DNA from: Microbacterium sp. NIBRBAC000506063
GTDB lineage: Bacteria > Actinomycetota > Actinomycetes > Actinomycetales > Microbacteriaceae
Assembly: GCF_017968845.1 (NCBI RefSeq)
Contig: NZ_CP072877.1
Span: 310,001-374,000, forward strand
Direction: 5' to 3'
Length of the DNA stretch: 64,000 bases
The position numbers and the translations under genes were made by a program. Shown here piece by piece: positions 28,289-38,073 of the stretch; positions within the stretch are counted from its first letter, which is position 1, and every line of letters begins with the position of its first letter. Below the pieces are notes generated by a model, which saw nothing but the letters and a program-made list of their open reading frames with translations, searched no databases and was not told where the DNA came from.

Positions 28289-29493
28289 GGGTTCCCCTCG
28301 TCGACTTCGATCGTCTTCCAGGGCAGGTGGGCATCGACCGCCCATCGCCCCTCTCCGTCCGGCCCGGCGTGCAGGGTGCCCTCGAGCAGATTCACCCGCT
28401 CCTGCATTCCCCGCAGGCCGTGCCCGTGATCATCGAGCGGTGCCGCGGCGGACAGGGGATTGACCACCCGGACCCGCGTGCGATCTCCCCGGCTGCTCAC
28501 CGACACCGAGATCGCCGCCCCGGGCGCATGGCGCACCGCATTGCTGATCGCCTCCTGCACGATGCGGAAGGCGGCGATCTGCACGGCTGTGGGTGCGGCA
28601 GCCGAGCGGGCGTCGATCGGTGCGAGCGCGACCTCGGCGCCGGCGCGCCGGAACGTCTCCACGAGTTCGGGGATGTCGGCCAACTCGCTCTGCGGCGACA
28701 ACGGGGCGACGTGATCCTCGGTGCGCAGAACGCCCAGGAGCCGTCTCATCTCCAGCAGGGCCTCACGTGCGGTCCCGGCGATCCCGTCGAACTCTGCGGC
28801 GACCCCGTCGTCCAGGTCGGGTAGACGATAGCGCGCGGTGGCGGCCTGGACCTGGACGACCGACATGCTGTGGGCGACGACGTCGTGCAGTTCGCGCGCG
28901 ATGCGCGTGCGTTCCTCCACCAGGAGTCGTCGAGAGTGCTCCGTTGCGGAGAGCTCTCGCTCCTGCGAGAGCTCGGCGGCCACGCGGACCCGGCTCGAGG
29001 CCAGCATCGCGACCAGCAGCGCGACCGGAGCGAGCGCCGCGGTCACGATGAGATCGGCGAGCGTGCTGCCCGCCGTGCCGGCATCGGGAACGAGGACGGG
29101 GGCGAGCACCGAGCCGATGACGCTGACGCCCATCGCGATGAGTCCGGGGCGCCACCCGTGGACGAAGGTGAGGACGCCGACGAAGAGCACGAGCGCGATC
29201 ATCGCCGGCACCGACCAGGGCCACGGCCACGGCCGCGCCTGCAGGCTGTCGACCGTGAAGGGGAGCAGCAGTGCAGCCACGCAGAAGAGGACGGTGCCGG
29301 TGCGCCGATGGCTGATCACGAGCAGGGGCGCCGCGCACAATGCGGAGACGAGGACAACGGCGAGAGGCAGAGGAGTGCCGTAGAGCGCGGTCTGCACCGG
29401 GACGAGGACGAGCCAGAGGACCGCGGCGGTGGAACCGAGCCCTGCATACGCCACGGTGCAGGCAGCAGGTCGACGCCGTGCTCTGCGGATCAT
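28285..29493 (-). CDS. Two-component sensor histidine kinase, HisKA_3 type
   Basis: A 402-residue membrane kinase. Four or five hydrophobic helices occupy about residues 18-165 with no large external domain, so the signal may be sensed in or at the membrane. The HisKA_3 dimerisation segment includes RIARELHDVVAHSMSVVQVQ, with His203 as phospho-acceptor. The ATPase part has the N-box AISNAVRHAPGA and the G-box DHGHGLRGMQERV. Partner of the overlapping response regulator. Intact frame. Confidence 0.93.
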   Translation of the reverse strand: MIRRARRRPAACTVAYAGLGSTAAVLWLVLVPVQTALYGTPLPLAVVLVSALCAAPLLVISHRRTGTVLFCVAALLLPFTVDSLQARPWPWPWSVPAMIALVLFVGVLTFVHGWRPGLIAMGVSVIGSVLAPVLVPDAGTAGSTLADLIVTAALAPVALLVAMLASSRVRVAAELSQERELSATEHSRRLLVEERTRIARELHDVVAHSMSVVQVQAATARYRLPDLDDGVAAEFDGIAGTAREALLEMRRLLGVLRTEDHVAPLSPQSELADIPELVETFRRAGAEVALAPIDARSAAAPTAVQIAAFRIVQEAISNAVRHAPGAAISVSVSSRGDRTRVRVVNPLSAAAPLDDHGHGLRGMQERVNLLEGTLHAGPDGEGRWAVDAHLPWKTIEVDEGNP

Positions 29494-29498
29494 GCCCG

Positions 29499-30163
29499 CT
29501 ATCCTGCCACGGCGGACACGTCACGACGTTCCGGCGCGTCGCTCTGCGGAGCCGTCACCATCGCGGCAGAGTGGGAATGTCGACGTGCGGCGATACTCTC
29601 CACGACGATCGCGATCCCGGATGCCGCGGTGACGCCGATCACCGCGCTCAGCAGCGGCTGGTCGGTGAGCCAGCTGCCGGCGAAGACGCCGAGCGCCGTG
29701 CCGTAGACGGCCCAGGTGATCCCCGCGAACGTGCTGAGCACGAGGAAGCGACGCCAGGGGAAGTCGAGCGCGCCTGCGGACATGTTCACCGCCACACGGC
29801 CGACGGGGATGTAGCGCGCGCCGAAGATGAGCGTGGGTGCGCCCCGTCCCTGCATGAGGGCCTGTGCGCGATCGAAGGCGGCTGCCGCACGGGGCCGTCG
29901 CATCCAGGCGAAGCGTCGGATGCCGAGGGCGCGCCCGAGACGGTAGGCGATGTTGTCGCCGATGATCGCACCGGCCGCGGCCACCGCGCACAGCAGGAGC
30001 AGCGGAGCCTCTCCGAGCGACGTGGCTGCGGCCACGGCGGCGATGAGGAGGGTCTCGCTGGGAACAGGCGGGAAGAAGCCGTCTATGACGGCGACGGCGA
30101 AGAGCACGAGGGGATCCAGGGCGAAGCCGCCGCCTGCATGACGAGCTCATTGACGATGTCCAT
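29499..30163 (-). CDS. DedA family membrane protein (frameshifted near start)
   Basis: DedA/SNARE-associated membrane proteins act in lipid-carrier or phospholipid translocation and envelope homeostasis. The family signature is present: FFPPVPSETLLIAAVAAA, GDNIAYRLGR, and RYIPVGRVAVNMSAG with the conserved Arg and Gly. The start is ATG at 30161-30163 (MDIVNELVMQAA). The frame breaks near 30126-30131, and one base joins it to ALDPLVLFAVAVIDG, for 221 residues. Its stop lies 5 bases before the kinase start, so it leads the DedA-kinase-regulator group. Confidence 0.88.
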
Positions 30164-30251
30164 GCCCTGACGGTAGGCAGGCGGTGACGAGCAGGGCATC
30201 GGTCCCGGGTATCGTCCTGCCCCATACCGGAGAGGGATCCCGCCGGCGGGC

Positions 30252-30881
30252 TCAGCGTGTGCGGCGGTCCACGGCGCGCACGAGCGCCCATGCAGCCGGC
30301 ACGAGGAGTGCGGCCGCGGCGGCCTTGATCAGGCCGGGGACGATGAACGGCCAGACGCCCGCCTCCAGCGCGGAGGCCAGCGTCACAGGCACATCGAGCA
30401 CGAAGGCGAGGATCGCGGCCATGTACGGCACGCCGATGAGGAAGGGGATGATGCTGGCGGCGACGAAGCCGACGAAGGCGAGGTAGGGCTTGCGGTCCCA
30501 GGCGCGCTCGGCGAACCAGCCGGCCACGAACGCCGCCGGGATGAAACCGATCACGAAGCCGAAGGAGGGAGCCAGCGCATAGGCCGGACCGGCGGCGGGG
30601 CCGGCGAAGACCGGGAGGCCGGCCAGGCCGATGAGCAGGTAGGCGGTCAGGCTCGCCGCACCGCGCCTGGCGCCGAGTGCGGCGCCGACGACGATGACGC
30701 CGAGGGTCTGACCGGTGATCGGGATCGGGCCGATGAAGAAGGAAACCTTGGCCAGCAGAGCTACGAGCGCCACGCCGCTGAGCACGAGAGCGGAGTCGAC
30801 CGCGAACGCCTGCACGCGGGCACGGGGCCGGCGGATGAGATCGGCGAGGACGGACTTGCGGGCGGCGGCGATGCTGGACAT
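30252..30881 (-). CDS. bioY: Biotin transporter BioY
   Basis: S-component that binds biotin in the membrane, working alone or with an energy-coupling (ECF) module. The 209-residue protein has six hydrophobic helices and the BioY landmarks IPITGQTLGVIVVGAALG, GLPVFAGPAAGPAYALAPSF and GFVIGFIPAAFVAGWFAER. No ECF ATPase genes are nearby. A biotin need fits the biotin-dependent carboxylase encoded at 48.8 kb. Divergent from the ABC-F gene across 114 bases; TAGTAT on the minus strand near 30933 may be its -10. Confidence 0.93.
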   Translation of the reverse strand: MSSIAAARKSVLADLIRRPRARVQAFAVDSALVLSGVALVALLAKVSFFIGPIPITGQTLGVIVVGAALGARRGAASLTAYLLIGLAGLPVFAGPAAGPAYALAPSFGFVIGFIPAAFVAGWFAERAWDRKPYLAFVGFVAASIIPFLIGVPYMAAILAFVLDVPVTLASALEAGVWPFIVPGLIKAAAAALLVPAAWALVRAVDRRTR

Positions 30882-30995
30882 ACGACTCCTTGCGTGCTCC
30901 GGGAAGGTCGGGCCTGAGGCGGCCCGGACTTATACTAGGAGATCGGCCGTCGGCCGCACTTTGTCTCCCTTCACACAGAGAAACGGACATCTGCT

Positions 30996-32593
30996 GTGCT
31001 CGCCGTGCACGACCTCGAGATCCGCGTGGGTGCGCGACTCCTCATGGAGAACGTCTCCTTCCGCGTCGCCGGCGGCGACAAGATCGGTCTTGTCGGCCGC
31101 AACGGCGCCGGGAAGACGACCCTCACGAAGGTGCTCGCGGGCGATCTGCTGCCCTCGAACGGAAGGGTCGACCGCTCGGGGGAGCTCGGCTACCTGCCGC
31201 AGGATCCGCGCACCGGCAACCCGGAAGATCTGGCGCGCACCCGCATCCTCGACGCGCGAGGACTCGGGCGGCTCCACCTGGGCATGACCGAGGCGTCGCT
31301 CGCGATGGGGGATCCCGACCCCGACGTGGCGGAGAAGGCGATGCGCCGCTACGGGCAGCTCACCGAGCGCTTCGAGGCGCTCGGCGGGTACGCCGCCGAG
31401 GCGGAGGCGGCGTCGATCGCGCACAACCTCTCGCTGCCGGATCGGATCCTCGACCAGCCGCTGTCCACGCTGTCGGGCGGTCAGCGCCGCCGTATCGAGC
31501 TCGCCCGCATCCTGTTCTCGGATGCCGAGACGATGATCCTGGACGAGCCCACCAACCACCTCGACGCGGACAGTGTCGTGTGGCTGCGGGAGTTCCTGAG
31601 GAACTACAAGGGCGGGCTCATCGTCATCAGCCACGACGTCGAGCTCGTCGGCGAGACCGTCAACCGCGTGTTCTACCTCGATGCGAACCGCCAGAGCATC
31701 GACATCTACAACATGAACTGGAAGAACTACCTGCGCCAGCGGGTGGCCGACGAGGAGCGACGCAAGAAGGAACGCGCCAACGCCGAGAAGAAGGCGACGT
31801 CGCTGCAGCAGCAGGCTGCGCGCTTCGGCGCCAAGGCCTCCAAGGCCGCCGCCGCCCACCAGATGGTCGCGCGTGCCGAGAAGCTCCTCGCGGGGCTGGA
31901 CGATGTGCGCCAGACCGATCGGGTCGCCAAGCTCCGCTTCCCGAAGCCCGCTCCCTGCGGGAAGACCCGCTCATGGCATCCGGCCTGTCCAAGTCCTACG
32001 GGTCGCTGGAGATCTTCACCGACGTCGACCTCGCGATCGACCGGGGCTCCAAGGTCGTCGTACTGGGGCTCAACGGCGCCGGAAAGACCACCCTGCTGCG
32101 GATGCTCGCCGGGGTCGACGAGCCCGACACCGGGCAGCTGGAGCCCGGGCACGGCCTGAAGGTCGGCTACTACGCGCAGGAGCACGAGAACCTCGACGTG
32201 GACCGCTCGGTGCTGCAGAACATGGTCTCGGCGGCGCCGCACATCACCGAGACCGAGGCGCGAAAGGTGCTGGGGTCGTTCCTGTTCACCGGTGACGACG
32301 TGCTCAAGCCCGCCGGCGTCCTCTCGGGCGGGGAGAAGACACGTCTGTCACTGGCGACGCTGGTCGTCTCCTCGGCGAACCTGCTGCTGCTGGACGAGCC
32401 GACGAACAACCTCGATCCGGCATCCCGCGAGGAGATCCTCGATGCGCTCGCGCACTACGAGGGTGCCGTCGTGCTCGTCTCGCACGACCCGGGTGCCGTG
32501 CAGTCGCTGAACCCCGAGCGCGTCCTCATCCTGCCGGACGGCGTCGAGGACATCTGGAACCAGGAGTACCAGGAGCTCATCGAGCTCGCCTGA
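30996..32593 (+). CDS. ABC-F family ATP-binding protein (frameshifted)
   Basis: A soluble ABC protein with two nucleotide-binding domains and no membrane part, of the ABC-F class that acts on ribosomes. Domain 1: Walker A GRNGAGKTT, signature LSGGQRRR, LDEPTNHLD. A long charged linker (about residues 240-320) follows. Domain 2: [26 protein letters not shown]. The frame breaks at the C run 31966-31968; one C restores PAPCGKTPLMASGLSKSYG, 532 residues. It resembles M. tuberculosis Rv1473-type proteins and may protect ribosomes or tune translation. Start is GTG at 30996. Confidence 0.9.
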
Positions 32594-32617
32594 GAGCGCC
32601 CGCGGATAGGGTATCGC

Positions 32618-33430
32618 TCAGGCGTCCAGAAGCGCGTCCTCGGCCTCGGCGTCGCGATCGCGGCGTCGCCTGCGGTCGGATGCCGCGACGACCGTGCCCG
32701 CGGCCTCCTCGCGACGACGGGTGATCTCGGTGCGGATGATGTACGCGATGAAGACGAAGCCCATGATCGCGAAAAGGATCCACTGGATCGCGTAGGAGAG
32801 GTGTGGCCCCGGGTCCTCGGTCGGCGCGTCGAAACCGCCCAGGAAGACCGCGGGCCCGGGGTCCTCGGAGACGATCTGACCGTAGGCACCGGTGATCGTG
32901 CCGGCACCGGACACCTCGGCGATCGAGGGCAGGTGGATCGTGGGCACCTGGCCCTCGGGGGCGCTGCGGCCCGACGTGGGCAGCGGCTCGCCCGGCCGAA
33001 GGCGCACGATGACCTCGACCGGCCCGGACGCGGGCGCGGCGACGGAGTCGGGGGAGTCGCCCTCGCCGGAGAGGACCCAGCCGCGGTTGACGAGGAAGAC
33101 GCGATCGTCGTCGGTGTGGAAGGGCACGATGACCTCGAAGGCGCGTGTGCCGCCGTGGGGGCGATTGCGCACGAGCACCTGGTCTTCTGCGGCGTACTCG
33201 CCCTGCAGGAGCACCTGGCGCCACTCGTCGGCGGGATCGAGCGCGCCGTCGGACCCGATCAGATCATGCAGAGGCACAGGCGGACGATCGTAGTTCGCCT
33301 CCACCAGGGCGATCTGCGCGGTGCGGCTCTCATTGCGGTCGAACTGCCACTGTGCGAGGAAGGCGCAGGCGGCGGCGAAGGCGGAGGCGATCAGGAGATA
33401 GGCGCCCCAGCGGACGAAACGGTTGCTCAC
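32618..33430 (-). CDS. SURF1 family cytochrome oxidase biogenesis protein
   Basis: A 270-residue SURF1-type protein that helps assemble heme-copper cytochrome c oxidase, probably in heme A insertion. It has the usual layout: a membrane helix near each end (about 8-28 and 205-225) and a soluble domain between, with RNRPHGGTRAFEV and VFLVNRGWVLSG typical of the family. The GTG start at 33428-33430 overlaps the stop of the small upstream gene. The heme A genes are at 14.7-19.3 kb. Convergent with the ABC-F gene; an 8-bp inverted repeat (CGCCTGAG/CTCAGGCG) spans both stop codons. Confidence 0.88.
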   Translation of the reverse strand: MSNRFVRWGAYLLIASAFAAACAFLAQWQFDRNESRTAQIALVEANYDRPPVPLHDLIGSDGALDPADEWRQVLLQGEYAAEDQVLVRNRPHGGTRAFEVIVPFHTDDDRVFLVNRGWVLSGEGDSPDSVAAPASGPVEVIVRLRPGEPLPTSGRSAPEGQVPTIHLPSIAEVSGAGTITGAYGQIVSEDPGPAVFLGGFDAPTEDPGPHLSYAIQWILFAIMGFVFIAYIIRTEITRRREEAAGTVVAASDRRRRRDRDAEAEDALLDA

Positions 33431-33624
33431 GCGGCGGCACCCGCCCTGACCGTCACCGGGAAGTCGCGAGCCCGCAGGTACTCGCTGAGGAAGTCCCGAT
33501 GCTCCTCGCACGCGAGCCAGATCTTCTCCCGGCCCTCATCATGGATGCGCGGATTGCGCCAGACGATCTCGTGGGTCGCCCGGGCGCGGCAGGCGGCACG
33601 GGAACAGATGAGCTCAGCGGTCAC
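33427..33624 (-). CDS. Small Cys-containing protein, possible zinc site
   Basis: A 65-residue protein that I cannot assign to a named family. It carries Cys7, Cys12 and the pair C39-x2-H42 (segment LACEEHRDF), an arrangement that could bind one metal ion. It has no signal or membrane segment. It is coupled by start/stop overlaps to DUF3099 upstream and SURF1 downstream, and small proteins at this place are common beside actinobacterial SURF1 genes. A role in oxidase assembly is only a contextual guess. Confidence 0.7.
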   Translation of the reverse strand: MTAELICSRAACRARATHEIVWRNPRIHDEGREKIWLACEEHRDFLSEYLRARDFPVTVRAGAAA

Positions 33625-33974
33625 GCCGGATCATCCTGACCGTCGGGACGGCTCTCCTGCACCTCGATGATCGATGGGTTCTCCTCGGGGATCGCGGCCT
33701 CCGGAGCCTCAAGCGCCCGCGCCGGGATCTCGGCGGTGGCCGCTGTGCTGTCGCGCCCCGCGTTGGCGACGACCACGGCGATGTAGGGGAGGAAGATCAC
33801 ACCCGCCGCGAAGACCCACGTGTACCAGCCGTAGGGCGTCACGAGCACCATGAGCACGAAGCAGGCCATGCGGATGCCCATCGTGATCGTGTAGGTGCGC
33901 ACGCGCGCCCGGTCGTCGTCCTGCGGTGCGCGCGGCAGGGACGTGACGGACGGGGCCTTGCGGGAGAGTTTCAC
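33621..33974 (-). CDS. DUF3099 family membrane protein
   Basis: A 117-residue protein with two adjacent membrane helices (about residues 30-48 and 52-70) preceded by a basic segment with RVRTYTITMGIRMACF, as in DUF3099 proteins of Actinobacteria. The C-terminal 45 residues are acidic and Pro/Glu-rich. Function unknown. First of a three-gene unit (DUF3099, small Cys protein, SURF1) joined by ATGA/GTGA overlaps. Confidence 0.85.
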   Translation of the reverse strand: MKLSRKAPSVTSLPRAPQDDDRARVRTYTITMGIRMACFVLMVLVTPYGWYTWVFAAGVIFLPYIAVVVANAGRDSTAATAEIPARALEAPEAAIPEENPSIIEVQESRPDGQDDPA

Positions 33975-34006
33975 GATGCCTCCAGCCTACGCCTGCTGAA
34001 CGCACC

Positions 34007-34039
34007 GGTGCGCCCGTCCCGAGAGGGGACGGGCGCACC
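34007..34039 (-). terminator. Hairpin after the DUF4190 gene
   Basis: A perfect 14-bp stem, GGTGCGCCCGTCCC (34007-34020) with GGGACGGGCGCACC (34026-34039), closes a five-base loop. It lies 40 bases past the stop of the leftward DUF4190 gene and 33 bases before the DUF3099 start. No T tract follows on the minus strand, so it is an actinobacterial-style hairpin terminator without U tail, or an attenuating structure. Confidence 0.6.
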
Positions 34040-34078
34040 AGGAATGCTCGTGTCAGTAGGGGTAGGTGGAGTACGTCG

Positions 34079-34512
34079 TCATGAGGGGATGAGCACGGCG
34101 AAGAACAGCAGGACGCCCAGGACGGCGAAGGCGATGCCCACGTAGCCCATGATGAGGCCGGCCAGCGCCATGCCGCGACCCTGCTCGCCGCTCGTCTTGA
34201 GCTTGCCGAGAGACATGTGCCCGGTGATGATGGCCACGATCGAGCCGATGAACGGGATGATCACGAGCCCGGCGATGCCGGAGATCAGCGCGACGACGGC
34301 GAGGGAGTTCGTGGGGCGACCGGCGCGTAGGCCTGACCGGGCGCAGCGGCGTATCCGGGGGCGGGCGCGGCGGTGTAGCCGGGATAGGCCGGCGCCTGCG
34401 GTGCGGATTCGTAGGCGGGCGCAGGCGGGGTCTGCGGCGCGCCATAGGTGGGTGCGGCCGGCGGGGAATAGGGAGGCGTGTCGTTGTCGCCGGTGGGAGT
34501 GTTGTCGCTCAC
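34079..34512 (-). CDS. DUF4190 domain membrane protein (frameshifted)
   Basis: A 144-residue protein with a Pro/Ala/Tyr-rich, low-complexity N-terminal half (repeated PxYxxA-like units, residues 10-65) and two membrane helices in the C-terminal half (NSLAVVALISGIAGLVIIPF and GLIMGYVGIAFAVLGVLLFF). This is the DUF4190 layout; function unknown. The frame breaks in the G run at 34313-34316; one base restores APVAPTNSLAVVAL. The GTG start at 34510-34512 follows GAAAGG. fabG diverges. Confidence 0.85.
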
Positions 34513-34625
34513 GTCGATGCCTTTCGGTCGGTGTACTCAAGATTTTCAGGGTCGGGCGAGGGTGTCAAACCTCTGTTCTCGGTAGGCTGAACCTCTGCCC
34601 CTGCCTCGATTCTGGAGAAGTTCAC

Positions 34626-35336
34626 ATGAGTGATGGTCGCGTTGTCCTCGTCACCGGCGGAAACCGCGGTATCGGCCGCGCGATCGCCGAGCGCTTCGTG
34701 CGTGACGGCTATCGGGTCGCGGTGACCGCGCGCAGCGGAGAAGGACCCGAGGGCACGCTGACCGTCCGCGCGGATGTGACGGACGCCGCCGCGGTCGACG
34801 CCGCGTTCACCGAGGTCGAGGCCCAGCTGGGTCCGGTCGAGATCCTCGTCGCCAACGCGGGGATCACCAAGGACACGCTGCTCATGCGCATGACCGAAGA
34901 CGACTTCGACAGCGTCGTCGCGACGAATCTCGGCGGCACGTTCCGGGTCGTCAAGCGCGCTTCCAAGGGGATGCTGCGCGCCCGCTTCGGCCGCGTGATC
35001 CTCATCTCCAGCGTCGTCGGCCTGTACGGATCTGCGGGACAGGTGAACTACGCCGCCTCCAAGAGCGCCCTCGTCGGCTTCGCGAGGTCGCTGACGCGCG
35101 AGCTCGGCGGACGCGGTATCACGGCGAACGTCGTCGCGCCCGGCTTCATCGAGACCGATATGACGGCGGAGCTGCCCCAGGAGACCCAGAAGCAGTACAA
35201 GGCGAACATCCCCGCCGGCCGCTTCGCCACCGCCGATGAGGTCGCCGGCGTCGTGACCTGGCTCTCCGGCGACGACGCCGCCTACATCTCCGGCGCGGTG
35301 ATCCCTGTCGACGGCGGTCTGGGCATGGGGCACTGA
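34626..35336 (+). CDS. fabG: 3-oxoacyl-ACP reductase FabG (MabA-like SDR)
   Basis: A 236-residue short-chain dehydrogenase that reduces 3-oxoacyl-ACP with NADPH in fatty acid synthesis. The cofactor motif is TGGNRGIG at about residues 10-17, NAG is in LVANAGITKDTLLMRM, and the catalytic Ser and YxxxK are in ISSVVG and NYAASKSALVG. The ending SGAVIPVDGGLGMGH matches actinobacterial FabG1/MabA closely. No inhA or fatty acid synthase gene follows here. Start ATG with AGAAG upstream. Intact frame. Confidence 0.92.
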   Translation: MSDGRVVLVTGGNRGIGRAIAERFVRDGYRVAVTARSGEGPEGTLTVRADVTDAAAVDAAFTEVEAQLGPVEILVANAGITKDTLLMRMTEDDFDSVVATNLGGTFRVVKRASKGMLRARFGRVILISSVVGLYGSAGQVNYAASKSALVGFARSLTRELGGRGITANVVAPGFIETDMTAELPQETQKQYKANIPAGRFATADEVAGVVTWLSGDDAAYISGAVIPVDGGLGMGH

Positions 35337-35349
35337 ACGCGGCCCATAC

Positions 35350-36047
35350 TCATGCCCCGGATACCCCGGCGACGATGAGCTCGGCGAGTCGCTCGGGCAC
35401 GGAGAACTGCGGCCAGTGGCCGGAACCGATGCGCACGACCCGGAAGTCCTTCACCGCGGCCGCCTCGTCGCCGTAGGGGCCCCACTTCGCCAGGGCGGCG
35501 ACGAGCTCATCGTGGTCGAACCCACCCGACAGCACCACGACGGGGACGTCGAAACGGCGTTCGTCGCCGAGAGGGATCGGGTCGGTCGGCACACGTACGG
35601 GAACGCTCCGTGCGAGCGGCGCGGTGCGTTCGCGGGTGGTCGCATCGAGATCCGACACGTCTTCGTCGTCGAAGAAGTCCCAGCCGGGGAAGGGCACGAC
35701 GCCGTCGACCACGTCGAACTCGGAGATGACGCCGCCGGGTAGGGCAGGATCGTGTCGACGAGCACGACGCGCGCCACGCGTTCGGGACGCGCATCCGCCG
35801 CGCCCCAGGCCACGTTGCCCCCGCCGCTGTGACCGACGAGCACGACAGGCCCGTCGAGGGCGTCGATCCGCTCGACGACGGCGGCGACCCAGTCGGCGAT
35901 GCCGATGTCGGCGGAATCGGATGCGGGTGCACCGACACCCGGCATCGTCAGCGGATGCGGGCGATGCCCGGCCTCTTCGAGCGCGGGAAGGATCGGGTCC
36001 CATGAGCTCGCATCGAGCCACAGGCCGGGAATGAGGATGACGTCCAT
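35350..36047 (-). CDS. Alpha/beta hydrolase (frameshifted)
   Basis: A serine hydrolase of the alpha/beta fold, substrate unknown. Nucleophile elbow GHSGGGN at about residues 72-78, oxyanion region LIPGLWLDASSWDPIL near the start, and the catalytic His in RIGSGHWPQFSVPERLAE near the end. The frame breaks at plus-strand 35737-35739; one base restores LPYPGGVISEFDVVDG, 232 residues. Start is ATG at 36045-36047 (MDVILIPGLWL). It is convergent with fabG, 13 bases apart. Confidence 0.87.
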
Positions 36048-36092
36048 ACCTGCACGGTAGCGGGGCCGCCGACATTCGGGCACCCCGTGCGG

Positions 36093-36725
36093 TCACGGCA
36101 GCAGCGGGATGACCTCGCGGAGGTCCTGCGGACCGACGACGAGCGAGGCCGCCTCCCGGACGGCCGGCTTCGCGTTGAACGCCAGGCCGAGGCCGGCGGC
36201 CGCCATCATCTGCAGGTCGTTCGCGCCGTCGCCGATCGCGATCGTCGCCCGCGCGGGACGGAGAACTCCTCCGCCCACCTTCGCAGCATCACCGCCTTGA
36301 CCCCGCCGTCGACGATCTCGCCGTCGACGGTGCCGGCCAGCACCTCTTCGGTCACCGTCAGCCGATTCGCGCGCCAGTGATCGACCCCGAGCTCCGGAGC
36401 GATGTGGTCGAGGATCTCGTGGAAGCCGCCCGAGACGACGCCCACGACCCCGCCGCGTTCGTGCACCGCAGCCGTCAGCTCGCGTACACCCGGGGTCGGA
36501 CGCACCCGCGCCGTACATGCTCGAATGCCGTGACCGGCACGCCGCGCAGCGCCTCCACGCGCGAACGCAGGCTCGCGGCGAAGTCCACCTCGCCCCGCAT
36601 CGCGGCCTCGGTCGCGGCCTGCACCTCGTCCCGGCGTCCGGCCTCGTCGGCGAGCAGCTCGATCACCTCGTCCTGGATCAGGGTCGAGTCGGCGTCGAGG
36701 ACTACGAGGAAGCGCCGGTGGTCAC
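36093..36725 (-). CDS. serB: Phosphoserine phosphatase SerB (frameshifted)
   Basis: HAD-family phosphatase that removes phosphate from L-phosphoserine in serine synthesis. The nucleophile motif is [11 protein letters not shown], the Ser-containing motif II is [12 protein letters not shown], and motif IV is [12 protein letters not shown]. Three frame breaks, near plus-strand 36248-36250, 36498-36500 and 36714-36717, each need one base. The restored product of 211 residues starts with GTG at 36723-36725 ([14 protein letters not shown]). It is 57 bases downstream of glgC on the same strand. Confidence 0.88.
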
Positions 36726-36782
36726 CCGATCGAGCCTAGGGCACCTCGGGCGCGCGGGCCCGGGGAGGGGCGTGGCCGACGC

Positions 36783-38026
36783 TCAGGCCTCGATGTGCAC
36801 TCCCTTGCCGACGATCGTGAGCCCCGACTCGGTGACGGTGAAACCCCGCTCCAGGTCGCGTTCGCGATCGACGCCCACGGTCGCCCGATCGGCGAGCACG
36901 ACGTTCTTGTCGAGGATCGCCCGGTGCACGCGGGCGCCCTGCCCCACCCGCACATGCTCGAAGACGACCGAATCGGTGATCGTCGAGCCGCCGCCGGCCA
37001 GCGTCCACGGTCCCACGACGCTGCGTTCGAGGTGCGTGCCCGAGAGCACGGAGCCGAGCGACACGATCGAGTCGATCGCGTTGCCGATGCGGCCGACCGA
37101 GTCGCGCACGAACTTCGCCGGGGAGAGTTGACCATCTGCGAGTGGATCGGCCACTCCATGTTGTACAGGTTGAACACGGGCAGCGTCGAGATGAGATCCA
37201 TGTGCGCATCGAAGAAGGAGTCGATGGTCCCGACGTCCCGCCAGTAGGCACGATCCCGAGGCGAGGAGCCCGGCACTTCGTTCTGCTTCATGTCGTAGAA
37301 GCCGGCCTCGCCGCGAGAGACGAAGTACGGCACGATGTCGCCACCCATGTCGTGGCTCGACGTCGGCAGCTCGCCATCGGCCTCGACCGCGGCGATGAGG
37401 GCATCGGCATCGAAGATGTAGTTGCCCATCGAGGCGAGCACCTCGTGCGGGGAGTCCGGCAGGCCCGCGGCATCCGACGGCTTCTCGAGGAACTCGTGGA
37501 TGCGCCCGGAGTCTCCTGCGGCGACATCGATGACCCCGAACTGCGAGGCCAGGGCGATGGGCTGGCGGATGCCGGCGACGGTCGCCTTCGCGCCCGAGGC
37601 GATGTGCGCATCGAGCATCTGACGGAAGTCCATGCGGTAGACGTGATCGGCGCCGATCACGACGACGATGTCGGGCTTCTCGTCGTTGATGAGGTTCAGG
37701 CTCTGCAGGATCGCGTCGGCGGACCCGGAGAACCAGCGCTTCCCGAGGCGCTGCTGCGCCGGAACCGATGTCACATAGGAGTCCAGGAGCGCCGACATCC
37801 GCCATGTCTGGGAGATGTGGCGGTCGAGGCTGTGCGACTTGTACTGCGTCAGTACGACGATCTGCCGGAGCCCGGAGTTGATGAGGTTGGAGATGGCGAA
37901 ATCGATGAGGCGGTACTGGCCGCCGAAGGGCACCGCGGGTTTCGCGCGATCCGCCGTGAGGGGCATGAGTCGCTTGCCCTCGCCACCGGCGAGGATGATG
38001 CCGAAAACCTTTGGTGCGGTGGCCAT
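36783..38026 (-). CDS. glgC: Glucose-1-phosphate adenylyltransferase GlgC (frameshifted)
   Basis: Makes ADP-glucose from glucose-1-phosphate and ATP for alpha-glucan synthesis. The pyrophosphorylase motif is [19 protein letters not shown], followed by [15 protein letters not shown]. Catalytic Asp lies in [13 protein letters not shown], and the C-terminal left-handed beta-helix is present ([20 protein letters not shown]). The frame breaks in the G run at 37120-37123 (plus strand); one base restores [17 protein letters not shown], 414 residues. The start chosen is [15 protein letters not shown] (38024-38026). glgM diverges 47 bases away. Confidence 0.94.
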
Positions 38027-38073
38027 GGCTCCACCATAGAACCCTCCTGCCACCTTGTACTAGCGTTCATGAC

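Noticed and set aside
32587-32624. Inverted repeat CGCCTGAG/CTCAGGCG over two convergent stop codons as a terminator
   Set aside because: The 8-bp arms are separated by 22 bases and there is no T tract, so the hairpin would be weak. It may be chance in this GC-rich sequence.
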